DNA of 7,922 nt, taken from NCBI GenBank assembly GCA_026993705.1, contig JALWSJ010000087.1, positions 1-7,922 of the forward strand, in the 5' to 3' direction. Both the position numbers and the translations under genes were made by a program. This document shows positions 1 to 6,139 of this stretch, piece after piece. The notes below the pieces were generated by a model. It was not told the origin of the DNA and did not search any database. It saw only the letters and a program-made list of their open reading frames with translations. The stretch comes from Flavobacteriales bacterium. GTDB taxonomy: Bacteria > Bacteroidota > Bacteroidia > Flavobacteriales_D > Parvicellaceae. Positions within the stretch are counted from its first letter, which is position 1, and the number at the start of each line of letters is the position of its first letter.

Positions 1-16
1 GATAGGAGTGGCATCC

Positions 17-46
17 TTTTGCCCTCCCTCCTTTTGGAGGGCAAAA
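17..46 (-). other. Conserved second hairpin of element copy 1
   Basis: An 11-bp inverted repeat (TTTTGCCCTCC at 17-27 and its complement at 36-46) surrounds an 8-nt spacer. The same hairpin occurs in copy 2 at 6095-6124. The CTCC/GGAG spacer allows an alternative register pairing around a four-base loop. No T-tract follows it in the direction of transcription. Confidence 0.8.
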
Positions 47-65
47 GATATAGCGGATAGCCCGA

Positions 66-123
66 CCCCAATTTACAAAAACAACGTTTAGCGATAGCGG
101 TATGTTGTTTTTGTAAATTGGGG
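66..123 (-). other. Variable hairpin arm of element copy 1
   Basis: A perfect 20-bp stem (66-85 pairs with 104-123) closes an 18-nt loop at 86-103. The stem sequence is unrelated to the arm at the same place in copy 2, apart from the C/G pairs at its base. The loop read on the minus strand contains CCGCTATCGCTAAAC, which resembles the core's own CCGCTCCTATCCCTAACGC, so the arm may have incorporated a fragment of an element end. It would form a stable hairpin at the end of the polymerase transcript. Confidence 0.85.
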
Positions 124-136
124 GAACGCCCAAATA

Positions 137-1438
137 TTAAACTGCTTCTTTTTTAGGTAAAAGTTCTTGTTTCTTTTCTTTTAAATAGGCTTTGTAATTG
201 TAGTAATAAAGTAATACAAAAAACGGAAAACCGTTCAAAAAGTAATTTCCCTGTCGTAATAGATTGAGAGCGAATAAGATAAATATGGATTGGCTGATAA
301 TCTTATAGGGTAAAAAACGTTCTTCTTTGCGTAAGAAAATAAAACCTCGGATGATTAACAGCATAAAGAACAAGGTTCCGACCAAGCCTGTTTCTACCAG
401 CATTCTGATAAATAAGGAGTTGCCGTCGGTTGTATTGAACTCAAAATTGTAAGCTATTACGTCTTTGTTTTTGGTTAATGAGTATTTGTGATACGCTACT
501 TGATATGAACCTAGTCCTGTCCCAAACAAGGGGTGTGCTTTTAGTGCTTCGGTGGCTACGTGGAAGTTATTGTATAGTACGAAGCTGGAGGTATTAGTAT
601 TTTTTATGGTGTAATTTTGATTAACCCATAATTCTTTGGAAGAATCTACCCGTCCTCTAAAATCTTCGGAAAGGTTGTAAAACAAATTAAAGGCAAACAT
701 ACCTGCGAATACGCCGAATATAATGTAATTGAAACGTATGCTCATGGTTAATAAAAACAGAATAATCATGATGCCTATGTAAGCGGTAGATGAACCTGTG
801 ATAACGTAGATAAATACAATGATTAAGGATTGTCTTCGGGTTAACCAAATTGGTTTTTTGTAAATTAAGTTGTATAACGACACGTAAACTGCGGGTGCTA
901 ATACAGCGGCTAATGTAGAGGGTTCCATAAAAATACTATTGATACGTAAACCCCATATTCCTCCGTAACTGATACTCCATTTGTTAAAAATCCAACGAAA
1001 GTTATAGCCGTAAACAAATCCTAATTTAAAGGATATGGCTTGTATAAGTCCTATTAAAGCTGAAATGTAAGACCATTTTAGGTAAATTCTAAACAAACGT
1101 TTTACATCATAAGCATAATGACGAATAACAAAATAATAGAAGGTTAAGGAAAGAAACATTCCTCCAAATACTTTTATAAAAGAAAATATGGGGTATGTAC
1201 CTTTTGCAATATAAATTCCACCAATAATGAATGCAAATAGAAGTAGTTTTGCTAAGAACTTTGGATATCCGTACTTGGCTATAAAGATAGGAATCAATAC
1301 GATTTCAATAGGGTAGTGTAAATACGCTTCAAAAGGATATCGAAAGAAAATATAAGAGTTGATAAATATGGATAGAAAAATTAAAAACTCTAATATTTTA
1401 CTGACCGCTTTTTCGTTATGACTTTCCGCTTTTGACAA
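137..1438 (-). CDS. O-antigen polymerase/ligase-like membrane protein (Wzy/WaaL type)
   Basis: This 433-residue inner-membrane protein has about ten or more hydrophobic segments and a soluble loop at roughly residues 255-300, the layout of the O-antigen polymerase/ligase superfamily. Family-like motifs are IFMEPSTLAAVLAP (169-182), the periplasmic-loop signature AHPLFGTGLGSY (301-312) and DGNSLFIRMLVETGLVG (338-354). Members join or ligate undecaprenyl-linked glycan units at the periplasmic face; polymerase and ligase cannot be told apart by eye. It is the last gene of a three-gene operon and overlaps the acyltransferase gene by 23 nt. The start is TTG at 1436-1438: an in-frame TGA lies only 18 nt further upstream and the next in-frame Met is near residue 94, so no ATG start keeps the first membrane segments. 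A structured repeat follows 5 nt after the stop. The family call is confident; the substrate is unknown. Confidence 0.85.
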   Translation of the reverse strand: MSKAESHNEKAVSKILEFLIFLSIFINSYIFFRYPFEAYLHYPIEIVLIPIFIAKYGYPKFLAKLLLFAFIIGGIYIAKGTYPIFSFIKVFGGMFLSLTFYYFVIRHYAYDVKRLFRIYLKWSYISALIGLIQAISFKLGFVYGYNFRWIFNKWSISYGGIWGLRINSIFMEPSTLAAVLAPAVYVSLYNLIYKKPIWLTRRQSLIIVFIYVITGSSTAYIGIMIILFLLTMSIRFNYIIFGVFAGMFAFNLFYNLSEDFRGRVDSSKELWVNQNYTIKNTNTSSFVLYNNFHVATEALKAHPLFGTGLGSYQVAYHKYSLTKNKDVIAYNFEFNTTDGNSLFIRMLVETGLVGTLFFMLLIIRGFIFLRKEERFLPYKIISQSIFILFALNLLRQGNYFLNGFPFFVLLYYYNYKAYLKEKKQELLPKKEAV

Positions 1439-2591
1439 TGGTGTATTTGTTTTTCAGTGTTAAAAACGGTTTTTCAAACCAATAATAAGATGCTGTAGCA
1501 ATAGCTATACTTGCTACGATTGTGAATAGATAAAGATAAACGTTAAAAAGTGTTTCATCTGGATCTAAAAATTGTTTACCTAATTGAATAAGTAGCACAA
1601 TGAGAAACATATGGTACATATATAATCCGTAAGAAATTCTACCTAAAAATGAAAAGATAGGATTTTCTAACTGTAAAAAGGATTTGGGGTTTGTGGATAC
1701 GTTCAGTATGATAACCAAAAACAAAATGGCATAAATTAAATGTATAGAATTGTTCAATAATTCATAGTCATAAGCAAAATAACTCAAAAACGGTAAAAGT
1801 GCTAAAGAGCCACCTAACACAGCAGGATGATACAAGATGTCTAACCAGTTTTGCATCTTATTTTTTACTAAATAAGCTCCCCACGCTCCGATTAACATGC
1901 ATTCAAATTTACTCATGGCTAAGAATCTTTTTATTCCTGCTGTCCAGTAGTTTTGAGGAATGATTCCAATTTGCATGAGTATAACATATAAAGCTTTAAC
2001 CAATAGAATAAGAAATAATAAACGAAGGATGAGGTGTAGTAATTTTTTTGTTTTTTTTACCAAAACTGGCCAAATTAAATAGAATTGTTCTTCTACTCCT
2101 ATCGACCATAATTGACCCGCGTGTGGAAGGGCGGGCATAAACGAAAAAGCAATATTAGGTAACATCAAAATAAATAAGATTAAATTGGCTGTGAAATTTT
2201 GTGCAAAATATTGTTGTAACCATGGTATGTGCAGTGCTTCAAAATGGGGAAAAACAAATAATCCTAAAAAAGCTATTAAGTAGTATAACGGCCATATTCT
2301 AAGAATTCTACGAATATAGAATTGTTTAATAGCTATCGTACCTGTTTTCTCTTTTTCGTGAATAAGTAAGTAGGTGATAAGAAAACCGCTTAATACAAAA
2401 AAGAAATACACCCCCAAACCTCCAAAATTTATTTTTTCAAATAAATGAGCGTAATTAGCAACATATAACTGAGATTTTAATAGCTCAACGTGCCCTATTA
2501 TAACTGAAAAGGCAGCAAAAAAACGTAAAGCATCTAACCCAGGAAGATATACTCTATCTGTTTTTGATATGGAAGGTTGAGTTGTCTCCAT
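1416..2591 (-). CDS. Acyltransferase-3 family O-acyltransferase (OafA-like)
   Basis: This 391-residue polytopic membrane protein belongs to the acyltransferase-3 family, which O-acetylates or otherwise O-acylates sugars of O-antigen, capsule, exopolysaccharide or peptidoglycan. Visible hallmarks are the N-terminal LPGLDALRFFAAFSVIIGH (17-34, with the conserved His34), GGLGVYFFFVLSGFLITYLL (57-76), the arginine-rich FYIRRILRIWPLYY (91-104) and WSIGVEEQFYLIWP (162-175). About ten membrane segments fill most of the length, and there is no C-terminal SGNH domain, so this is the short stand-alone form. It starts at ATG 2591, 5 nt after the glycosyltransferase stop, and its 3' end overlaps the polymerase gene, consistent with one transcript and translational coupling. 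Context suggests it modifies the glycan made by its neighbours; the acyl donor and target sugar are unknown. Confidence 0.93.
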   Translation of the reverse strand: METTQPSISKTDRVYLPGLDALRFFAAFSVIIGHVELLKSQLYVANYAHLFEKINFGGLGVYFFFVLSGFLITYLLIHEKEKTGTIAIKQFYIRRILRIWPLYYLIAFLGLFVFPHFEALHIPWLQQYFAQNFTANLILFILMLPNIAFSFMPALPHAGQLWSIGVEEQFYLIWPVLVKKTKKLLHLILRLLFLILLVKALYVILMQIGIIPQNYWTAGIKRFLAMSKFECMLIGAWGAYLVKNKMQNWLDILYHPAVLGGSLALLPFLSYFAYDYELLNNSIHLIYAILFLVIILNVSTNPKSFLQLENPIFSFLGRISYGLYMYHMFLIVLLIQLGKQFLDPDETLFNVYLYLFTIVASIAIATASYYWFEKPFLTLKNKYTIVKSGKS

Positions 2592-2596
2592 TTTGT

Positions 2597-3748
2597 TTAT
2601 TTTACTATGTTTTCAAGCGTATCCATCAATTGAGTTGTTATTTTTTCCCAAAGATAGTTATTCTTTGTTTTCTCAATCGATTTTTGTTTTAATTCAGACA
2701 ACTCTTCTTTAGGCATTTCGATAAACATTTTTAAAGCATGTTCTAATTTATCTTGCTGTAAAGGAGGGATTAGTTTTCCGTTCGAATCATCAACTAATTT
2801 TTCTACCGCTCCCACATCTGTTGCTAAAACGGCTAAACCTCTTGCCATGCCTTCTATAATGACGTTCGGCATACCTTCCGAATGGCTTGGGCAAACCAAA
2901 ACATCCGATTGATCTAATATTTCAATAATTTTATTTTTATCCTTTTGTTCTCCGTGATATATAATTTTGTCAGAGGTAATTTGCTGTTCCTTTGGAATAT
3001 CTCCGACAAAATGAAAAACAAATGCTTCGTTTAACTTTTGTAAAGCCTTATTTAACTCCTTAATTCCTTTTCTTTCTTCTGCTCTTCCCACAAAGATAAA
3101 ACGAATAGGAGCATTCGAGTGTAATTTATCTTCACGTATCCAATCGTTGTCAATTCCTGAAGTAAAATCAAAAACGTTACTTCTATCGACGTTAAATTTT
3201 TCTAAAATAAGGTCGGTTATTTTCCCTCCATACGAAAAAATGTAATCTGCATTTTCATTGTTCCATTTTGTGGGACCTTTTAGTAAAAAGGCTTTTAACT
3301 TTTGAGAGGTGGAATTGAGTTTTTGAAACATCTCATAGCCATGAAACTTTACGCCTATCGGAGGTAATTTTACTCCTTTCTTTTTTTGTTCTATAAAATA
3401 CCAAGCAGAAAATCCCTTAGCATAGATAAAATCATAGTCAGAAAAATCTTTTATTTTTTCAAAAATGGTTTTAGAATACGCATAAGAATTGGACAAATAA
3501 TGCCCCACCATAATCCCTTTCTTAGGGAAATGAAGAGTAATGATGCTGTGGAGTTTTTGGTCGGAGTTGCCGAATAACTCAATGTTTACATCGTTATCCG
3601 TTGGCAAAGAATCACCAAAGTCAACGCAGTGCACCAACGTAACTTTAGCACCCTGTAAAGTTAAATGTTTAGCAAGGTTTGCCGAATGCCGTTGCATCCC
3701 TCCTGTAACAAAAGGAGTTATACCGTCAGTAAGTAAAAGAATATTCAT
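2597..3748 (-). CDS. Glycosyltransferase, GT-B fold, family 4-like
   Basis: This 383-residue protein is a probable retaining GT-B glycosyltransferase using a nucleotide-sugar donor at the cytoplasmic side of the membrane. The N-terminal Rossmann-like half begins MNILLLTDGITPFVTGGMQRH, with the glycine-rich acceptor-side loop at 16-21. The C-terminal half has FIFVGRAEERKGI (217-229), the usual start of the donor-binding domain, and the EX7E motif in SEGMPNVIIEG (E291 and E299), followed by GLAVLATDVGAVEKLV (304-319). Its length is normal for the family and no membrane segment is evident. It is the first gene of the polysaccharide operon. A TATCTTTG promoter motif lies about 70 nt upstream on the same strand, and the leader is A-rich with no Shine-Dalgarno. 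The donor and acceptor sugars cannot be read from the sequence. Confidence 0.93.
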   Translation of the reverse strand: MNILLLTDGITPFVTGGMQRHSANLAKHLTLQGAKVTLVHCVDFGDSLPTDNDVNIELFGNSDQKLHSIITLHFPKKGIMVGHYLSNSYAYSKTIFEKIKDFSDYDFIYAKGFSAWYFIEQKKKGVKLPPIGVKFHGYEMFQKLNSTSQKLKAFLLKGPTKWNNENADYIFSYGGKITDLILEKFNVDRSNVFDFTSGIDNDWIREDKLHSNAPIRFIFVGRAEERKGIKELNKALQKLNEAFVFHFVGDIPKEQQITSDKIIYHGEQKDKNKIIEILDQSDVLVCPSHSEGMPNVIIEGMARGLAVLATDVGAVEKLVDDSNGKLIPPLQQDKLEHALKMFIEMPKEELSELKQKSIEKTKNNYLWEKITTQLMDTLENIVK

Positions 3749-3763
3749 TCAGTATCTTTTTTG

Positions 3764-3771
3764 TATCTTTG
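3764..3771 (+). promoter_or_regulatory. Bacteroidota -7 promoter motif for CBS gene and nadK
   Basis: The plus strand reads TATCTTTG here, an exact TAnnTTTG match. The predicted start near 3777 would give an unusually long leader of about 145 nt before the ATG at 3922. A good -33 TTG is not seen at the expected distance. This motif lies to the left of the minus-strand motif at 3820-3827, so the two face each other and their leaders would overlap in antisense. Confidence 0.5.
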
Positions 3772-3819
3772 CCGTACAATGAAAGTGTGCGGGGTGTAAG
3801 GTTATTTAAAGTAAAGCGA

Positions 3820-3827
3820 CAAAGATA
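3820..3827 (-). promoter_or_regulatory. Bacteroidota -7 promoter motif for the polysaccharide operon
   Basis: On the minus strand this reads TATCTTTG, an exact match to the Bacteroidota -7 consensus TAnnTTTG. Transcription would start near 3813-3815, giving a leader of about 65 nt before the glycosyltransferase ATG at 3748. I see no clear TTG-type -33 element at the usual spacing of about 19 bp, only GTTT around 3847-3850, so strength is uncertain. Confidence 0.5.
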
Positions 3828-3921
3828 ATGAAGTTGTTTAAAGATTAAACCTTAATTCTGCTCCTTTTAGAAAGAGTGTAGGAATTTACAATGCTACACA
3901 ATCATAACTTGAAAAAACATT

Positions 3922-4584
3922 ATGTTAGCAAAAGATATAATAGTAGATGCCATACCTCCCATTAAACCAACCGAAAGTGGCGAAAAGGCTTTAATATGGA
4001 TGGATGAATTTAAAGTCATTCACTTGCCCGTAGTCCGCGGTACGGAATATTTGGGCTTGATAACCGATGATTTAGTTTACGATCAAAACAACCCTTCCAT
4101 TGCCCTCGAAGAGATGAAGGTTAGTTTTAATCGTCCTTTTGTCTATGCAGATACGCATCTATTGGATATTATGCGACTTGTAGCTCAACAGAATTTGTCT
4201 ATAATCCCGGTTTTGGATAAGGGAGATAATTATTTGGGAAGTATAACGCTTTCTAAGTTGGTAGAATCTTTTACACAAACAGCTTCTATTATTACACCCG
4301 GAGCCGTAGTTGTTTTGGAGATGAATAAAATCGACTATTCATTAGCTAAATTAGCTCAAATAGCGGAAGCCAACCAATGTTTGGTCTTGGGTGCTTTCGT
4401 AACATCCGAATTAGACTCCAAAAAGATAGAGGTTACCCTAAAACTAAATCGAGAAGAAATTGGTGGATTGTTACACGCTTTTAACCGCTACGATTATGTC
4501 GTCAAATCTTTCCATACGCATAATCAGATAGCCAATGCCGTTCGTGAGAATTATGAAGCTTTAATTAATTACTTAAATATTTAG
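3922..4584 (+). CDS. CBS-domain protein, upstream partner of nadK
   Basis: This 220-residue cytoplasmic protein has two N-terminal CBS motifs (about residues 1-60, with HLPVVRGTEYLGLIT at 34-48, and about 70-120, with SIIPVLDKGDNYLGSIT). Tandem CBS motifs form a Bateman module that commonly binds adenine nucleotides and acts as a sensor. The C-terminal part (about 125-220), with GAVVVLEMNKIDYSLAKLAQ and repeated beta/alpha segments, looks like a small ACT-like regulatory domain; that assignment is inference. There is no fused enzyme or channel domain. From general knowledge, a CBS gene of this size commonly precedes nadK in Flavobacteriia, so a nucleotide-responsive link to NAD(P) metabolism is plausible but untested. 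The stop codon (4582-4584) lies 16 nt before the inferred nadK start, consistent with co-transcription. The ATG follows an A-rich leader without Shine-Dalgarno. Confidence 0.88.
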   Translation: MLAKDIIVDAIPPIKPTESGEKALIWMDEFKVIHLPVVRGTEYLGLITDDLVYDQNNPSIALEEMKVSFNRPFVYADTHLLDIMRLVAQQNLSIIPVLDKGDNYLGSITLSKLVESFTQTASIITPGAVVVLEMNKIDYSLAKLAQIAEANQCLVLGAFVTSELDSKKIEVTLKLNREEIGGLLHAFNRYDYVVKSFHTHNQIANAVRENYEALINYLNI

Positions 4585-4600
4585 TCTTATCAAAGCCAAC

Positions 4601-5482
4601 ATAAAAATAGCCATTTTCGGAAAAAATTTTCCAAAAGATAGGAAAGATTCTATTCAATTGCTTTTCAATGAATTGAAGGCACGGAAAATAAATTATTACA
4701 TCAATAAAGATTTTGCCGATTACATTAGAAGCTTGTCCATTACATTTGAGGGAAGTCATTCTGAATATCAGGATTCTAAAGAAATTACAGACCCTGTAAA
4801 TTTTTTACTGAGCATCGGAGGAGACGGAACATTATTAGACACCATCACCGCTGTCGGCAGTACAAGATTGCCGATAGTAGGACTTAATACCGGAAGATTA
4901 GGTTTTTTAGCCTATAACTCAGACAACGAAATTATAACGATGTTGGATAATTTAGAGAATGGACACTATAAGTTACAACGACGTTCCTTGCTTCAAGCAT
5001 CAACTAAAAACAACTTATTTGGAGATTTTAACTACGCTCTAAACGAATTAACCATTCACAAAAAAGATTCCTCGTCAATGCTTACCGTTCACACCTACAT
5101 TAACGGAGAGTGCTTAAATGCTTATTGGGCAGACGGATTGATTATCGCAACCCCGACAGGTTCAACAGCTTATTCGTTAAGTTGTGGAGGTCCTATCGTT
5201 CTTCCCGGTTCAAAAAACTTTATCATCAATCCAATAGCACCACATAATCTAACGGCAAGACCGGTAGTCGTACCGGATGATGTAGAAATCAGACTAAAAG
5301 TAGAAGGAAGAGAACCGGAATTTCTGGCAACTTTGGACAGTAGAACCATTACCATCTCAAACGCTACGGAAATAACTGTAACCAAAGCACCGTTTTATAT
5401 AAATCTGGTACAGTTCAATAATCAAAGTTTCCTAAATACGCTTCAAAAAAAGATGCACTGGGGAAATGACGTAAGAAATTAA
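4601..5482 (+). CDS. nadK: NAD kinase (apparent ATA start)
   Basis: This enzyme phosphorylates NAD+ at the 2' position using ATP to make NADP+ in the cytosol. Numbered from ATA at 4601, it has 293 residues, the normal size for the family. Hallmarks are the GGDG catalytic motif (73-76, in SIGGDGTLLD), LNTGRLGFLA (95-104), ALNELTIHK with the Asn-Glu pair (148-149), ADG near 177-179 and TPTGSTAYSLSCGGPI (184-199). The first strand, reading (I)KIAIFGKNF, aligns with the usual MKIAIxG amino terminus, but its first codon is ATA, not ATG. In-frame TAA lies at 4574-4576 and no ATG, GTG or TTG occurs between that stop and TTG 4658. Starting at TTG 4658 gives 274 residues and removes the first strand of the nucleotide-binding fold. 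The first in-frame ATG lies beyond GGDG. Function is near certain; the start codon is inferred. Confidence 0.93.
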   Translation: MKIAIFGKNFPKDRKDSIQLLFNELKARKINYYINKDFADYIRSLSITFEGSHSEYQDSKEITDPVNFLLSIGGDGTLLDTITAVGSTRLPIVGLNTGRLGFLAYNSDNEIITMLDNLENGHYKLQRRSLLQASTKNNLFGDFNYALNELTIHKKDSSSMLTVHTYINGECLNAYWADGLIIATPTGSTAYSLSCGGPIVLPGSKNFIINPIAPHNLTARPVVVPDDVEIRLKVEGREPEFLATLDSRTITISNATEITVTKAPFYINLVQFNNQSFLNTLQKKMHWGNDVRN

Positions 5483-5514
5483 AGAAATCTATAAACACCT
5501 TTTGCGGATAATCT

Positions 5515-5522
5515 TATCTTTG
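5515..5522 (+). promoter_or_regulatory. Bacteroidota -7 promoter motif for the DUF4293 gene
   Basis: TATCTTTG matches TAnnTTTG exactly and lies 17 nt before the ATG at 5540, implying a leader of only about 10-12 nt, followed by an A-run. A TTTTGCGG stretch at 5500-5507 resembles a -33 TTG element but is much too close (about 10 bp) to be a standard pair. The motif suggests the downstream gene has its own promoter in addition to any read-through from nadK. Confidence 0.55.
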
Positions 5523-5539
5523 CAAAAAAAACTCACACT

Positions 5540-6004
5540 ATGATACAAAGAATACAAACCGTATATTTAGCCTTAATGGTTATTTGTTTAGGACTAGCTT
5601 TTGTTTTTCCATTTGCTACATTCCCATTGGGGAATGAAGGCGAATTTTTAACCTTAAATGCCTTCGGAGTATCCGATAATCCTCAAAAAATAGCCACTTG
5701 GTTTCCCTATTCCATTACATTAGGATTGTCAATGGGAATCGGAATAATGACCATAGCACAATTTAAAAACAGAAAAAAACAACTGATGTTTGGCAAAGTA
5801 AATTACATATTAATTCTGATTACTTTGGTTTTTATTTTTATCGACACCGATAAGGTAGCCGAGCAGTTAGGAATAGCCGAACAATCAATCTCGTACGGAG
5901 TAGGAATGTTTACTCCTGTCGCCGCTTTGGCATTTCAATTCTTGGCAAATCGAGGAATAAAAGCAGACGAAGCCTTGGTTCGCTCAATGGATAGATTAAG
6001 ATAA
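5540..6004 (+). CDS. DUF4293 family integral membrane protein
   Basis: This 154-residue protein has four predicted membrane helices, at about residues 6-28, 55-74, 87-102 and 118-136. It carries both ends typical of the Bacteroidota DUF4293 family: MIQRIQTVYL at the N-terminus, and FLANRGIKADEALVRSMDRLR in two runs (FLANRGIKADE at 134-144, ALVRSMDRLR at 145-154) at the C-terminus. The function of the family is not known to me, so only an inner-membrane location can be inferred. The gene follows nadK by 57 bp on the same strand and has a good -7 promoter motif of its own. A structured repeat begins 6 nt after its stop codon. No truncation or frameshift is visible. Confidence 0.85.
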   Translation: MIQRIQTVYLALMVICLGLAFVFPFATFPLGNEGEFLTLNAFGVSDNPQKIATWFPYSITLGLSMGIGIMTIAQFKNRKKQLMFGKVNYILILITLVFIFIDTDKVAEQLGIAEQSISYGVGMFTPVAALAFQFLANRGIKADEALVRSMDRLR

Positions 6005-6018
6005 TTATTTGGGCGTTC

Positions 6019-6075
6019 CCCTAAAAGCAAAAAAGTGCATTCTCTCACCGAGAACGCACTTTTTTGCTTTTAGGG
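6019..6075 (+). other. Variable hairpin arm of element copy 2
   Basis: A 26-bp stem pairs 6019-6044 with 6050-6075 around a five-base loop TCACC, with one A-C mismatch (6039/6055). The stem sequence is unrelated to the arm of copy 1, although position and length are almost the same. It ends in GGGTCGGG and not a T-tract, so it does not look like a classical intrinsic terminator, though it could still slow polymerase or protect the 3' end of the DUF4293 transcript. Confidence 0.85.
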
Positions 6076-6094
6076 TCGGGCTATCCGCTATATC

Positions 6095-6124
6095 TTTTGC
6101 CCTCCAAAAGGAGGGAGGGCAAAA
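6095..6124 (+). other. Conserved second hairpin of element copy 2
   Basis: TTTTGCCCTCC (6095-6105) pairs with 6114-6124 around AAAAGGAG. Because GGAG occurs twice in succession, a shifted register (CCTCC with GGAGG around AAAA) is also possible. The hairpin matches 17-46 of the window exactly in inverted orientation. Confidence 0.8.
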
Positions 6125-6139
6125 GGATGCCGCTCCTAT

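Larger units (their letters stand above)
1..131 (-). repeat. Structured intergenic repeat element, copy 1 (partial)
   Basis: Read on the minus strand this element starts with GGGCGTT (131-125), 5 nt after the stop codon of the polymerase gene. It continues into a long hairpin (66-123), then a conserved core (1-68) containing a second hairpin. The core is the reverse complement of 6073-6140 with one difference, position 9 (T here, C in the other copy's complement). The window cuts it off before the CCTAACGC end seen in copy 2. It has no coding potential worth calling and no T-run after either stem, so it is not a standard intrinsic terminator. It may be a 3'-UTR structure, a non-coding RNA or a REP-like repeat. 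That it is a repeated, structured element is directly visible; its function is unknown. Confidence 0.9.

Noticed and set aside
1..131. Insertion sequence or transposon end
   Set aside because: The element has no transposase in the window, no visible target duplication and no gene-sized interior. A non-autonomous mobile origin remains possible but cannot be shown from two copies.
3386..3782. Two plus-strand open frames opposite the glycosyltransferase
   Set aside because: They are antisense to a clear glycosyltransferase gene with intact motifs, and have no domain features or plausible promoter.
5170..5385. Minus-strand open frame inside nadK
   Set aside because: It is antisense to conserved NAD kinase motifs; no independent support.
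6019..6075. Classical intrinsic terminator after the DUF4293 gene
   Set aside because: The stem is strong, but it is followed by GGGTCGGG in place of a T-run. The same holds for the hairpin after the polymerase gene, so I annotate structured repeat arms and not terminators.
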